Origin: Notamacropus eugenii
Lineage: Eukaryota > Chordata > Mammalia > Diprotodontia > Macropodidae
Length of the DNA: 64,000 nt
Direction: 5' to 3'
Assembly: GCF_028372415.1 (NCBI RefSeq)
Contig: NC_092872.1
Coordinates: 10,484,001-10,548,000, forward strand
The notes under the pieces are model-generated. The model was not told the origin of the DNA, made no database searches, and saw only the letters and a list, made by a program, of their open reading frames with translations. The position numbers and the translations under genes are program-made. Below, one piece after another: positions 1 to 10,369 of this stretch (positions are counted from its first letter, which is position 1; every line of letters starts with the position of its first letter).

Positions 1-605
1 TTCTCCAGGGAGGGTGTTCCCAGCCTTATGGCCCCACATCATTCCTTAGTGCTATCTCTGCTGCTGTCCCTCCCCTTCACCCCCACCCCAAGGATCCTCA
101 CCTGACAGGTCCAGAAAGAATCAGGAAGAGAGGGCCTCATTGGCCAGGCTCAGGACTGGGACAAAGCAAGAACAGAAGAGAGAGAGAGGAAAGCAAAGGA
201 GGACAAAGTCCACAGGGCTTGCCTCTTATCCCTGTTCTTCTAAAATGAGTTTGGAAAAATGAAGCCTGGGTCGGATAGAATGACAGGCAGCACCATAGCT
301 GGGGGGTGAGATCAGGGGTTCAGTGCCCCCCACCCACCACTTCCTCCTAGCCTGTCCTGTTTGCTGGAGCTCACAGGTCTCTGGAGGAAGTCACCCATCC
401 AAGGAGGAGGCTCCTGTTGGGGAAGCTGAATCCAGCCCCTCCCTGGTGAGGAGCTAGTGTCCAGGGACCTCCTCCCCCACAATTTCTGGGTTTTCAACAC
501 ATCTGAGGCTCAGCCCCCTCTCAAGAATCAGACAGGTCCTGTTTCTGTCTCCTGAAATTACTGTGTTAAAGGTGGAGGGATGAAGCAAAATTGCCAGGCA
601 TCTGC
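1..605. other. Unique sequence, no gene seen
   Basis: No recognisable repeat or exon. A short purine-rich stretch lies near 170-215. The reading frames here are short and on conflicting strands, and I see no credible splice-site pair. Confidence 0.5.
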
Positions 606-609
606 CAAG

Positions 610-830
610 GAGGCTGCATAGTACAGGGGAAAGAGTGTTGGGTCTAAAGTTGGGGCACTTGGGTTCAAATTCTCTCTCTTACACTTTCTGGGAGAGAAAA
701 GATTATATAGAGAAGGGAAAGGGAAAGTTTGTGATCCTGGCAAACCACTCTGCCTCCTCTGAGCCTTTCCTCATCTGTAAAATCAATGATTGTACTCTGA
801 GGTCAGTTCTAGAACTATGATCCTAAATCC
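610..830 (+). mobile_element. tRNA-derived SINE (MIR/CORE-like), decayed
   Basis: The order is typical of a mammalian tRNA-derived SINE: a 'gggttcaaat' B-box-like stretch, then 'gcctcctctgagcctttcc' and 'tcatctgtaaaat'. The start and the middle are diverged. An old insertion with no coding content. Confidence 0.7.
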
Positions 831-1870
831 ACCTACCCACTCAGTGAGGGGAAAGGGAACTTGGAATATTCTGATTTGGGGGATGCCCTGGAGACCAGTC
901 AGGAAGTTAGTTAGTTGGCCTAGGAGTGAAACTGCCCTGACCTCAGGGATCCCCTAATATGAGAGTAAGACACAACCCCTGACCTCAGGGGGTCCCTTCT
1001 TTGGACCTCAGAGACCTCATCTGTAGAATGATGAAGAGTAACTTTGGTCCTGCCTCCCTCTCAGGGCTGATTTTGAGAATCAGAACCCCTGAGTTCAAAT
1101 GTGAATTCAACCGCTTACTAGCTTGTGTGGCTTGAACCCTGACCCCATCCCACCTAGGGTCTCCATCCCCTCACCCACTAGGATGAGATGATCTCCCAAA
1201 TCCCATTATTCTGGGGTTGAGGTAGGGGAAGAAAACATGCAAAAGAACTTTGAAAAATGTCAAGCCATATAGAGATGAAAGGGATCGTGACCACTGCATG
1301 GCCCTGTGCTTTTCTGACTAGAGGAAAGGATTGAGCCTGGGGCTGCCTCAAGGCAGGGGAAAACATAAAATGACCTCCCTGTGTTGTTGACCCCAGAGTC
1401 TTCATCTGGAGTAAACATCCTGTGTCCCAGCTCCCAGGCGACCCTGGCTTACAGATTCCTAGTTTAAACACAGGTTTCTATGAGGTTCAAGTTTACTCCG
1501 TGACTTTTCATTCTTCTTTCTCTTTGTTCCTCTCATTTTTTCCATCCTTCTTTCCCCCTCAGATGGGCCCACTCCAGCCCCCATGCTCACGTTCTGAAGT
1601 CAACTCTGGAAAGGGCAGCGTGGAGGAAATGAGTTCCAGGCTCCGGCCCTTCCGAGACGTTACCTAAACACCAGCGATTGGTGTTACCTAATCGCCCAGA
1701 TATCTCCTTCCAGTCGTGAGGAGGCAGTGCTGGGTGTCCAAGATCCTGCTCAGATGGGGCTTGGGGCGGGGGCAGGAATTTCTCCAGCAGGAATGGGCTG
1801 GTTGACCTCGTTCCCCCACAATCCCCACCCACCCCCAAAAGTGGAGGAAGTGTGGGAGAGAAGTGAGGAG
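831..1870. other. Mostly unique sequence
   Basis: A weak SINE remnant sits at about 1085-1140 ('gagttcaaatgtgaattcaa', 'tactagcttgtgtggct'). The rest is unique. A pyrimidine tract ending in 'ccccctcag' at about 1520-1561 resembles a 3' splice site, but no matching donor or convincing peptide follows. A GC-box-like 'ggggcggggg' lies near 1763. No gene is called. Confidence 0.45.
1659..1691. other. Compact direct plus inverted repeat
   Basis: Two exact GTTACCTAA copies (1659-1667 and 1683-1691) flank a perfect 7-bp hairpin, AACACCA (1667-1673), loop GCGAT, TGGTGTT (1679-1685). It lies in non-repeat sequence with several CpGs. The symmetry would suit a dimeric protein site, but the function is unknown and chance is possible. 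Confidence 0.4.
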
Positions 1871-1889
1871 ACCGTGGGCTCTGGTCAGA

Positions 1890-2080
1890 GGGCCAGCGGC
1901 TGACTCATGCCATGACCTTGGGCAAGTCACTTCTCCCTCGGTTTCCTGATTTGTCAAATGAGGTCATGGACCTGGATTGTTGAACCTTGACATTCTATAG
2001 GCTGAGGCCCCGTCCAGCTATCACATTCTATGCTCTGTATTCTAAGGTTCCTTTCAGCTCTGACTCTCACCTATTTCAGT
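1890..2080 (+). mobile_element. SINE fragment with L3-tail-like 3' part
   Basis: 'catgaccttgggcaagtcac' and 'ggtttcctgatttgtcaaat' mark the SINE body. The 3' part ('ttctatgctctgtattct', 'ttcagctctgactctc') repeats the motif of the minisatellites at 4375, 27575 and 48840. Confidence 0.65.
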
Positions 2081-2469
2081 TATCCTGAATAATGCATATT
2101 CTTTCCCCCTTCACCTCCTGTCTCCAAAGAAGGCTTACAAAGATGTCATGGGGCACGGTTCGATGCCCACACTTAGAGCAGAATGGTTAGGCGCTGACTT
2201 GGCTCTAATGATACTAGCAGGCTCATATGTACCTTTTTTCAAAGTCTTCACCTTTCCCTAAAGCTTCTTCTCCCTGTCCTAAAGCCCCAGAGACTCAGAG
2301 TTTCCAATACCATTCTGTACATAGAGATTCTTGAGTCCAGAGAAATTGATATAATTACAATCACATGGTGTCAGTAGTGAAACCAGATTTCTGATAGACC
2401 AGAGCCCACCCATAGGAAGGAAATCAGGATGGTGAGGGCACTGGAGACCATGCCATCAGAGAATCAGTG
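2081..2469. other. Unique sequence, nothing seen
   Basis: No exon-like frame, repeat or regulatory cluster could be recognised. Confidence 0.4.
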
Positions 2470-2830
2470 GAAGGAGCTTTTACTGATATTTAACCTGTAG
2501 AAAACGATAGTTTTCATTAGGCATCTGAAGGGCTGTACCATGGAAAAAAGATGTGATTTGTTTCGTTTGGCATCCGAAGGCATAGATGAGAGCATGAAAA
2601 ATTGCAGAGAGGCAGATTTCAGGTCAATGCAAGGATTTTTTTTAAACACATAGAGCTGTCCTAAGGGAGAATCCAGCTGTCTATGAAGGTAGTGAGTTCC
2701 TTGTCATCACTGGATGCCTTCAGATAGAGGCTAGATGACCCTCGGGGTCTGTTAGAGAAGTGGTTCTTATTCAGGTGAGGACTGGATTCAATGTCCTGTG
2801 AGGTTCATTCTGTACTTCTGTGACTCTCAA
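2470..2830 (+). mobile_element. L3/CR1 LINE 3' end, sense
   Basis: The blocks match the usual order of the L3 3' region: 'gcagagaggcagatttcagg', 'tagagctgtcctaaggg', 'ggtagtgagttccttgtcat', 'agaggctagatgacc'. This is non-coding 3' sequence of a dead copy. Confidence 0.7.
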
Positions 2831-2959
2831 CCTGGTGTTGAGACTGGGTAGGTCAGCACATCTCACCCAGTGTATTGGCGATCTTTGGGGGAGCTGTGCA
2901 GGCACCCTGTGTACTCATACTCATCTGGGCAATTTGTGATTTCATGTGAGGACAGGTGG

Positions 2960-3310
2960 TGATGGGCAAGGCTAGGTTAAGGTACTGGGGATACAAAGCT
3001 AGACTCACCAGACTCGACTTCTAAGGACCCTACAATATACTGTAAGCAATACTGTATGCAAATAATAAAGGGAGTGTCTAGTACAGAGGAGACAGCTACA
3101 AAAGAGGTAGGAAAAACGGAAAGCAAGGCTGTTAGGGAAGGTTTCATGGAGGAGGTGGCTGGGAGCTGGGTTTTAGCAGGCACTGGTAGGGAAGGGTGAG
3201 AGGACCTGGGTGCAAGGAGATGAAAGGAGAGGGCAGGAAGGGGACATACGACCATGGGCAGCCCAGTTTGATTGAAACTTAGGCTACCTGAGAGTCATTA
3301 GAGGCTAAGG
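2960..3310 (-). mobile_element. L2 LINE 3' region, antisense
   Basis: 'ggggatacaaagctag' followed by 'ggaaggtttcatggaggagg' and 'gctgggttttag' is the reverse complement of the L2 3' region ('cctcctccaggaagccttcc'-type). Decayed. Confidence 0.6.
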
Positions 3311-3519
3311 CTGGGAAGGTGGGTTGAGGAGGTCTGGTATGGTGCATACCTGCCTCAGTGAGCAGTGGAAAGAGCCAGTGAAAGAAGCACGCCAGCATTA
3401 CCTGCAAGGATGAGATGGGAAGCTCCAGTCCATAGGTCAATTGTCCCAGCACTAGTGATGGGTATTGGGTGGTCAAGGGGAAGAAGGGCTGGGTTGTGCA
3501 GGTCTGAATATCTCTCTCT

Positions 3520-3627
3520 TTCTAAAAGAGAGACAGATAGAAATACAGAAACAGAGACAAAGAGAGAAGAAAGATGGAGAAAGAGAAGGGAGAGAGAAAG
3601 AGAGGAGAGAAAGTAAGGGAGAAAATA

Positions 3628-3690
<63 letters not shown>

Positions 3691-3752
3691 GAAGAGGGGA
3701 GAGGAGAGGAGAGGAGAGGAGAGGAGGAAAGGAGAGGAGAGAGAAAATCACA
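3520..3752. repeat. (GA)n purine tract
   Basis: About 230 bp of almost pure purine on the + strand, with an uninterrupted (AG)n core at 3631-3682. The long Arg/Glu and Ser/Leu reading frames over it are repeat artefacts. Confidence 0.95.
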
Positions 3753-3945
3753 AAATCTCAGAGATGAAGGAGACTCTGGAATTAGATACAGCTGTAATCC
3801 ATTAGCCCGGGCAGAAATCTCCTCAGTACTGTTTGTAAGGGTGGTCAATCATTCAGCCTCTGCTGAAACATTATGGACAGAGAGCTCATTCTGACTCGAG
3901 GTGGCCCATTCACCTCGGGGACAGCTCTCATCATTAGGAACAATG
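3745..3945 (-). mobile_element. L3/CR1 LINE 3' end, antisense
   Basis: 'aatctcagagatgaaggaga', 'ggcagaaatctcctcag', 'tcattcagcctctgctgaaa' and 'cggggacagctctcatcatt' reproduce the antisense L3 3' region. It abuts the GA tract. Confidence 0.7.
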
Positions 3946-4099
3946 GCCACTGGCCGTGAGGTGGTGCCGTGGTTAGGAACGGTGTATACCAGCTCTTCGT
4001 TTACCAACCATTCAATGGATCCATGAGCTCATAGGTGTGGGCAATTTCTGGCCTGGCACCACTCCTCTGTCTTTGCTCTCTTCTTCTGGTGGACATGTC

Positions 4100-4300
4100 A
4101 GCTCACAATTCTTAACAGCTGACTTTTATATAATCCTTTAAGGCATGCAAAGCACTCACCACGCATTACATCATTTGATCTCCATTCCAATGTTGTAATG
4201 TAGGTAATACATGTGTTATTATCCCCATTTAATAGGTAAGGAAGCCGAGGTCCAGGGACTGTACAGCGATTAAGGGTCAGAGACCTGAAGAAACTTACCT
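4100..4300 (-). mobile_element. tRNA-derived SINE with long core tail, antisense
   Basis: 'ggcatgcaaagcactca', 'catcatttgatctccattc' and 'tgttattatccccatttaat' are the antisense form of the SINE tail that recurs through the window. The tRNA-like head is missing or unrecognisable. Confidence 0.7.
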
Positions 4301-4374
4301 GCTGTTGGGGAGAGGGAAGGAGAACTTTGTTATCTGAGCTCCTATAGCATAAGTCTGATTCCCTTCCCCCCTTA

Positions 4375-4745
4375 CTCAAATTGTAGAATGCTGGCACTGA
4401 AGGAACTTTAGAACAGAGAATGTCAGAGATGGACCATTAGAACCTAGAACATAAAATGTCCTAGCTGGAAGGGATATTAGAATTTAGAAAGTCAAATCTA
4501 GGAGGCACCTTAGAACATAGTATATCACATGAAAGAACCTTAGAACATAAAAAAAAATAAAAGCGGTAGAGACCTTAGAATACAAAATGTCAGAACTGAG
4601 AGGTGCCTTATGACCTAGAACATTAGAACTAGAAGGGGTATTGGGGTATGAGAAGTCAAAGCTGGAAGCAGCCTTATATTGTAGAACATTTGAACTCAGA
4701 GGGTCCTTGGAACATATGATGTCAGAGCTGGAGGGACATTAGGTG
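4375..4745. repeat. Diverged minisatellite from an L3 3' end
   Basis: About ten imperfect copies of a roughly 32-40 bp unit, loosely 'ttagaacatagaatgtcaga' plus 'gctggaagggac'. The copies are well diverged, so the array is old. The same unit appears in the other orientation at 27575-27860 and 48840-49120. Confidence 0.8.
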
Positions 4746-4880
4746 TCACTTAGTCCAAATGCTTCATTTTGCAGGCCCAGAGAAGGGAAATCAACCTTTG
4801 CCTGGTCACACAGCTAGTTCATGTAAGACCCAGAGCGTGAACCTAGCTTCAAAGAATCCATGTCTGTACCCCACTGTCTT
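4735..4880 (-). mobile_element. SINE (MIR-like), antisense
   Basis: 'cattttgcaggcccagagaa' followed by 'ctggtcacacagctagttca' is an antisense SINE 3' half. It directly follows the minisatellite. Confidence 0.7.
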
Positions 4881-5059
4881 TCCATTTAAATCACATCCAG
4901 TATTGTTTTCTAACTTTCCATGTATGAGAGTCTGGTCTCCCTCACCAGCCTGTGAGATCCCTGAGGCAAATTTTCTCTTGATATAAGTAAAAAAAACACT
5001 TTCCTAACAGCCTAGAGATGCAGCCAAATATACTGTGAGAAAAAAACCCCTCTGGACTT

Positions 5060-5215
5060 TCAGAGTCCAAAGCTTCTATCTGAGCCCTTAGCTCTTCCAC
5101 TTAATTAGCTTTGTGACCTTAGACAAGTCATGTCCCTTCTTGAGTTCCTCACCTGAGTGTGAGAAGGGTTTGCTCAGTCAATCTCACAGGGACGGTTATG
5201 AGGCACTCAGCAACC
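5060..5215 (+). mobile_element. SINE fragment
   Basis: 'tagctttgtgaccttagaca', 'cttgagttcctcacctgagt' and 'gggacggttatgaggcactc' match a decayed SINE body and tail. Confidence 0.6.
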
Positions 5216-5219
5216 TTAA

Positions 5220-5395
5220 AGCAGCACCGGCATTCCAGCATTCATCATAACCACTAAAACTCTCCCAAAGGAGAACGGGCTGCCCTGGTTGGGAGGATGG
5301 GCCCCTCCCTGGATGTCTGCAGACAAAGCTCAGGTCCTCACTTGATGCGGTTACTATGGTAATTCCTCCTCATATGGGGTCAGATGCTTTCTGAG
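5220..5395 (+). mobile_element. L3/CR1 3' fragment, sense
   Basis: 'gaacgggctgccctggttgg' and 'ctccctggatgtctgcagac' resemble the L3 3' segment seen more clearly at 2660-2760 and 43010-43100. Confidence 0.45.
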
Positions 5396-5409
5396 TTTTT
5401 TTTCTGCCT

Positions 5410-5640
5410 CTGAGATAATATAAATTATATATAATATGCATATATAACATATACACTACATGTAGATACACACATGTATATATAAAACATAATATATACA
5501 CTATGCACACATATCTGTACACACACACATACACTCCAGAGACACACTATTCACACTAATTAAGATCTACATGTGTGTATGTAATTATACATACACACGC
5601 ACGTATATATATTCACGCTTACATAACACATTGTATGATA
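5410..5640. repeat. TA/CA-rich microsatellite cluster
   Basis: Degenerate (TA)n, (CA)n and 'acatatac'-like repeats over about 230 bp, alternating between AT-only and purine-pyrimidine alternating segments. Confidence 0.85.
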
Positions 5641-5849
5641 CACACAGGTAGGTCCCAATTAGCACGAACAGTGGCTACATTAATTTGCGCAGCATGTTGT
5701 TTTGGGGCTGTACCAGTTAACATATCTTGTACAATTATAACTTCAAACAGTGTAAATTTGAACGCATGTGACCAGATCAGGTGAATTCATTATTGGCACT
5801 AATTGAATCCTAACTGTGTATATGTCTAATTGAGTTCTTTTTTTTTTTT
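5641..5849. other. Unique AT-rich segment ending in poly-T
   Basis: A run of about 14 T at roughly 5838-5851 precedes the next SINE. No coding signal. Confidence 0.4.
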
Positions 5850-5985
5850 TTCTGGAGAGGCACCATAGGGTAGTCAATATGACATTAGTCTTGGACCAGG
5901 AAGACCTGGGTTCAGATCCTGCCTTAGACACTTGCTAGCTACGTGACCCTAAGGAAGTCATTGTTCTGTGTCCAAATTGGAGGCC
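5850..5985 (+). mobile_element. tRNA-derived SINE head fragment
   Basis: 'ccaggaagacctgggttcag', 'atcctgccttagacacttgc' and 'tagctacgtgaccctaagg' show the tRNA-like head. A second SINE follows head-to-tail. Confidence 0.75.
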
Positions 5986-6240
5986 ATGGGGTCTAGCGGT
6001 GGATAGAGTGTCGAATCTGCCACCAGGATGACCTGAGTTTGAATCCTGCCTCACTTATTAGCTGTGTGACCTTGGGCAAGGCACTTTGCCTTGATCTGCC
6101 TCAGTTTCCTCATGTGTAAAACCAGCACAGTGGTAGCACCTACAGCACATGGTTGATCTGAGGATCAAATGAGATGACATGCAAATCTCTTTACAAACTA
6201 TAAAGGGCCATATCAATGCGAATGATTATTTTTATTGTTG
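5986..6240 (+). mobile_element. Nearly full-length SINE with long core tail
   Basis: It runs from the tRNA-like head ('gcggtggatagagtgtcgaa', 'gtgtgaccttgggcaaggca') to the tail ('tgaggatcaaatgagatgac', 'tatcaatgcgaatgatta'). Confidence 0.85.
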
Positions 6241-6279
6241 TAATGTCAGAGTCACTTCCCAATGACTCTCTCCCTTCAC

Positions 6280-6480
6280 CCTGTATGAGCCCTCTCTTGT
6301 GTCAAAGACGTACAGTTAAGCAAAATAAATCAGAACATAGTCCACATCTGATAATGTATGCCTCACTCTGCACCCACAGTCCACTGCTTCTCTCTGGGAG
6401 GAGGGAGATATGTTTTAACCATGAGTCCTCTGAAATCATTATTGGTTACTATAGCTCTGAAAACCTTCTCCTCTTCCTGT
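6280..6480 (-). mobile_element. Marsupial LINE-1 3' UTR fragment, antisense
   Basis: 'cagttaagcaaaataaatca', 'atgtatgcctcactctgcac' and 'gagtcctctgaaatcattat' have the same order as the L1 tails at 40680-40800 and 44960-45120. Non-coding. Confidence 0.55.
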
Positions 6481-6495
6481 TTCTGCTGTCCTGTA

Positions 6496-6715
6496 CAGCA
6501 GAGGAAGCAAACTCATGGTCCACAGGCCACTTGCAGCCCACAATTTTCCCAACTATGGGCCAAACCAGATAAAACATAATTAGGAAATATTTAACAAAAT
6601 GAATAAAAATGAAACAAAACACAGGTAATATTAATATATGGTTTTCTCAGTCACAGTGGCCCACAGGGCTCTTTTGTATGATTTAGGATCCCCCTTTCCT
6701 ATTTGATGGCCCTAC
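6496..6715. mobile_element. hAT-type non-autonomous DNA transposon, decayed
   Basis: 'cagaggaagcaaactcatgg' with 'tccacaggccacttgcagcc' and 'ggaaatatttaacaaaatga' match a marsupial hAT family whose ends read 'gtcaaactc...gcccgcgggcc'. The far end ('ggcccacagggctc') is inverted relative to the start. No transposase. Confidence 0.55.
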
Positions 6716-7305
6716 TATATAGCACAGGACCAGGCACAAAAGAGGGGGCTCAGTGAAAGCTTGTGGGCTAATGGGCAGACCTATTGCTCTCCTTACTTTG
6801 GCCTCCTCCATCCTCCTCCATTCTGGAAGGGGATGAAGAAGGGATGGTGATGGGGGGTTGCCAGGGTAACTGGAGAGCCTGGAAACCCAACCAAACAAAC
6901 AGGGCTGTCTCCCCCCTCCTCTGGCCCCTTGCTCCCCCCTGCCATGACCTCATCTGCCCACCCAGCTCTTGTCTTTCCTTCAATGTAGCCAGGAGAGTGG
7001 TAGGGAGAAGGAAGTGGGGGTGGGGTAGAGTCCTCTCATGTGGCTTCTTCTCTAGGGGGACAGGAGGTCAGGGGAAGCCTCTGGGTTGGCATAAGGGCTA
7101 GTGGCCCCTCTGGAGTTTCAGGATCCCCCAATGTTTGTGTTGGGCTAAAATCCATGGTAACAAGCAGTTGTTGGTTTGGGTTGGGAAGGGTAATGTGGGG
7201 TATTCATTCTGTGGTTTATGACCACACAGGCCTGCTTTGCTGAGGATGTGCTCTCCCTGAGCTGACCATGTAGGGAGAGTAGGGCCAGAGGGCTTCTGTG
7301 CAGGG
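6716..7305. other. Unique GC-rich sequence
   Basis: Overlapping frames on both strands (for example 6784-7101) have biased composition but no recognisable domain. Nothing is called. Confidence 0.4.
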
Positions 7306-7309
7306 CTAG

Positions 7310-7420
7310 GCAGGGCAGATCTACTTGGATTTAAGCCCCCAACACAGGACAAGACACTTTTCCTTACTGATTCTCTTTCCTCCTCTGGATGATGAAAATA
7401 GTTATACTTGGGATAACTCT
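7310..7420 (+). mobile_element. SINE fragment
   Basis: 'caggacaagacacttttcct' and 'ctttcctcctctggatgatg' fit a decayed SINE middle. Confidence 0.45.
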
Positions 7421-7639
7421 CTTTATTTAAAGTAAGTTTTTTTGTGTCTTCAAATGCCACAGTAATGGGAGTTATTATTACCATTTCAATTATATATCAT
7501 AATCCAGTCAATATGTACTGTTCATCCACTTAGTTTTTCTTGAGTGAATGACTAAGCTGATCTCTTTTAAATGTCATTTATTAAAACCAAGAGATAGTAT
7601 ATAGGGACAACCCAAATGCTTCACTGATGAGTATGAAAT

Positions 7640-7870
7640 ACTGAAAGAATGAATGAAAAAGCTTGTATTGAGTGCTTACTATGTACAACGCATTGTACTA
7701 TGTACTTGTCCTATGTGCAACGCATTGTGCTAAGTGTTGGACGTGAAAATAGAAAAAGTAAAGCAATCCCTGCTCTCAAGGAGTTCTCATTCTCATGGGG
7801 GAGGCAACAAATACAGGTTTCAACCGCATATCAGATGGAAGGGTGCTATGGTTGTTGGGGTACCACAGCA
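7640..7870 (-). mobile_element. L2-type 3' end, antisense
   Basis: 'gtattgagtgcttactatgt', 'cgcattgtgctaagtgttgg' and 'tccctgctctcaaggagttc' are the classic antisense L2 3' terminus. The 'catgggggaggcaaca' block follows. A stretch of about 25 bp is duplicated inside ('tatgtacaacgcattgt' and 'tatgtgcaacgcattgt'). Confidence 0.8.
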
Positions 7871-8518
7871 AAGCAGATGGTAGCCCATCTTTTCTACTGT
7901 AGTTTCCACTGACAAAATAGTATCAGTTTCTGATGTTCAACCATTTGATAGTTCTGAGGGTGTTTGGTGGTAAGAACTTTCTTCTGGGGGTTTTTTAGGA
8001 GCTGTATCTAAAATATCTGCAGAAACCATCGCCACTCCATGAGGGTGGCTTCCAATGGTGATGGCAGCAAGGGCTGGGCTAGAAATGGAACAGGTAGTCT
8101 AGTGGGGCCTTTTGAGCTTACCTGATGCTTGGTGGGTGAGTAAAGTATGCCCCTTCTCCATGACTTCTCCCTTCACTGATTTCTTTGAAGCCCTGGCTGA
8201 ATGGAAGGCTGGTGGTCCGGGGGACACTGATATTCCCAAGACTGTTGAGTTCAGTCATGGACCATCTTCATTGAGCTACAAGGGGAAGTGTTGATGCCAC
8301 AAGTCAGCTCCTGTCTCTCTTGCAAAGTGCTTTGCTGCTTGTCTAGGACAAGGGAGGTCTCTGGAACAGACACATTGGCTTCCACAATGCAAATGGAAAG
8401 AACCATGCTGACCCCAGAGAAAATGCAATTCCCTCCCTCCCTTGCAAAGGTGAGGAACCATTGGGCCTGAAATATTGCTTATACTATCAGACTCAGCTAA
8501 CATATTGGTTTTGCTGAA
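7871..8518. other. Unique sequence, exon-like but unproven
   Basis: A donor-like 'gcaaag|gtgagg' ends a frame at about 8448 (+ strand), and 'ttacctgatg' near 8119 is a donor-like motif on the minus strand. No protein family is recognisable, and no acceptor pairs with either motif. Confidence 0.35.
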
Positions 8519-8520
8519 CT

Positions 8521-8570
8521 TTCTCTCCTTCCTTCCTTCCTTCCTTCCTCCCTTCCTTCCTTCCTTTTGA
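8521..8570. repeat. (CTTC)n microsatellite
   Basis: About 11 imperfect CTTC units at 8525-8568. Confidence 0.95.
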
Positions 8571-8599
8571 AAGGGATGGTTTTCTGGGTAGAGAAGGAG

Positions 8600-8752
8600 G
8601 GATATATACACATATATGTATGTATATGCATACATTTATACATACACACACATATACACAAACATGGTATATATATGTCTGTGAATATATGTATATATGC
8701 ATGTGTATTCATATATATGTGTATATAGTGTGTATATATATATATATGGTTT
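8600..8752. repeat. (TA)/(CA)/(TG) mixed microsatellite
   Basis: Alternating 'atacacatatatgta' type repeats. The small reading frames rich in Tyr, Ile and His on both strands are artefacts of it. Confidence 0.9.
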
Positions 8753-8789
8753 CTTTGTTTCATTTAAAATTGCTCAAATTTCTGAGATT

Positions 8790-8990
8790 TATAAAACTCT
8801 TTCTCTTAATAATCCTATGGGGTGAGAAGTGCAAGTATTATTCTCCCTCATTTTAGAGACAAGGAAATTGAGACCTCAACTGGTCAAGTGACTTGCCCAA
8901 AGCCACACACCTAGTAAGTGTCAGACTCAGAATTCAAACTCAGATCTTCTGACGGTATACCCGTGTTCTTTCTACCATGTCACATTGCTT
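8790..8990 (-). mobile_element. SINE with long core tail, antisense
   Basis: 'ctcattttagagacaaggaa', 'aagtgacttgcccaaagcca' and 'ctagtaagtgtcagactcag' are antisense SINE body. 'tttctaccatgtcacattgc' is the inverted head. Confidence 0.85.
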
Positions 8991-9184
8991 CCAATTTAAT
9001 TTGAACAAAAATTGATGACTGTGCTCCTTGTGTCCAGAGTGCCCAGGTTTAAATTGAAAGGGTCTGGATGTTCAGTTGTGCAGAAGAGGGAGGAGAAGGA
9101 TAGTGAATTCGAGAATGACAGCTCTCCAGGCCCCAGCCCTCATAGACTTCCTAGTATCATAAAAACATCCCTGTTATATCAAGG

Positions 9185-9345
9185 GCAGGTGGGGCAGTGG
9201 AAAGAGCACTGGGCTAGAGTCCGGAAGACTCATTTTTGTGAGTTCAAATTTGACCTAAGGCGCTTCCTAGATACATGACCCTGGGCAAGTCACTTAATCG
9301 TCTTTGCCTTGGTTTCCTTACCAGAAAAATGAGCTTTTCTTCCCT
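9185..9345 (+). mobile_element. tRNA-derived SINE
   Basis: 'ggcaggtggggcagtggaaa' (head), 'agtccggaagactc', 'catgaccctgggcaagtcac' and 'ggtttccttaccagaaaaat' are in canonical order. Confidence 0.85.
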
Positions 9346-9469
9346 GAAGACTGTAGTATATTCAAGAATGTCTCCCCAACTCCTATCCAGGAGCAAATCT
9401 TTGATGCTTTCTCAAGACCCCTGAAGGGCAAGTTTATGGAAAGAATGAAATTCTACCTACTAGGAGCTT

Positions 9470-9560
9470 GTACTTTGAGAAGAAGTATCAGATTTAGAGA
9501 CAGGAGATAATCTGGGCTTGAATTCCGTCTCTGACACTTGCTGGTCAGGGGGCAAATCAA
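9470..9560 (+). mobile_element. SINE head fragment
   Basis: 'agacaggagataatctgggc' and 'gaattccgtctctgacactt' are a short piece of SINE head. The tail is missing. Confidence 0.55.
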
Positions 9561-9699
9561 AGAATCGCACAGAGCCTCAGACCTGGGAGCAGAACTGGAA
9601 CCAGACAGATTTCACAAATCATGAATCAGATTCGTACTCTGTCATTTAGAAATGGCTGTGCTTAGCATCTGGCTAGCAAGAATAATTCTGTCAAATTAG

Positions 9700-9900
9700 A
9701 AGCACGAGGATGGCATTGCTACTTCACCTTATGGGTGGTACGGTGAAAAGAGAAGGGGGTACAGGGCGAGAGGATCTGAGTTTGAATCTCACCTCTGAGG
9801 CACATCAACAGTTGCAACCTCATTTAACACCTTTGTGTCTTAGTTTCATTTCCTGTAAAGTGCCAGGAATGACCCCTGAGGCACCTTCCAGCTCTCCATT
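9700..9900 (+). mobile_element. SINE, diverged
   Basis: 'gagaggatctgagtttgaat', 'ctcacctctgaggcacatca' and 'tcatttcctgtaaagtgcca' follow SINE order with substitutions. Confidence 0.6.
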
Positions 9901-10369
9901 GATGGTGCTGTGACTTCCTCACCCTGGCCTTGGCCACATAGCAGTCATCTTCTCCCTGGCATACTGCCTTGCTTCCTCCTCTGGGATACCTCCCCAGCAA
10001 CAGCTCCTACCCATGGAGCCAATGTCCCAGAATCTCCAACCGCCCCCTCCCCCAAGGAGAGGGTGTCCCCAGGATGTGGTCACCTTGAGCACTGGAAGGG
10101 CTAGTCTTTCTTCCCTAGGCAGTCTCCCATCCCCTCACTTTCTCGCTCCTGGACACAAGAGCTGCTAGTGAGAACTCAGGCCAGAAGGGCTGGCTAGTAC
10201 ATCTTGTTCTGAGCGGAAATCTCCTTGGCAGCATTCCAGACAAGGGGTCCTCCAGCTTCGGCTCAGTTCTAGAATCATCATTCCCCTTAGTACTTGCCTG
10301 TGCATTTTGGGAAACCTCAGTGAAGCTCATCAGACAAAGGCACTCTGGAAAAGGAATCTCAGTCATTTT
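9901..10369. other. Unique GC-rich sequence
   Basis: No repeat and no domain recognised. Frames on both strands are open for 60-80 codons with ordinary composition, so no gene call is made. Confidence 0.4.

Noticed and set aside
1520..1667. 3' splice site and exon starting at 1562
   Set aside because: Good pyrimidine tract and AG, but no donor, no recognisable peptide and a stop at 1665.
3631..3682. CRISPR-like regular repeats
   Set aside because: Simple dinucleotide run. No array in the window has constant repeats with variable spacers; the array at 26763 has TG spacers and is a eukaryotic tandem repeat.
7098..7484. 128-codon minus-strand frame
   Set aside because: Runs through a SINE fragment at 7310-7420, with no recognisable domain.
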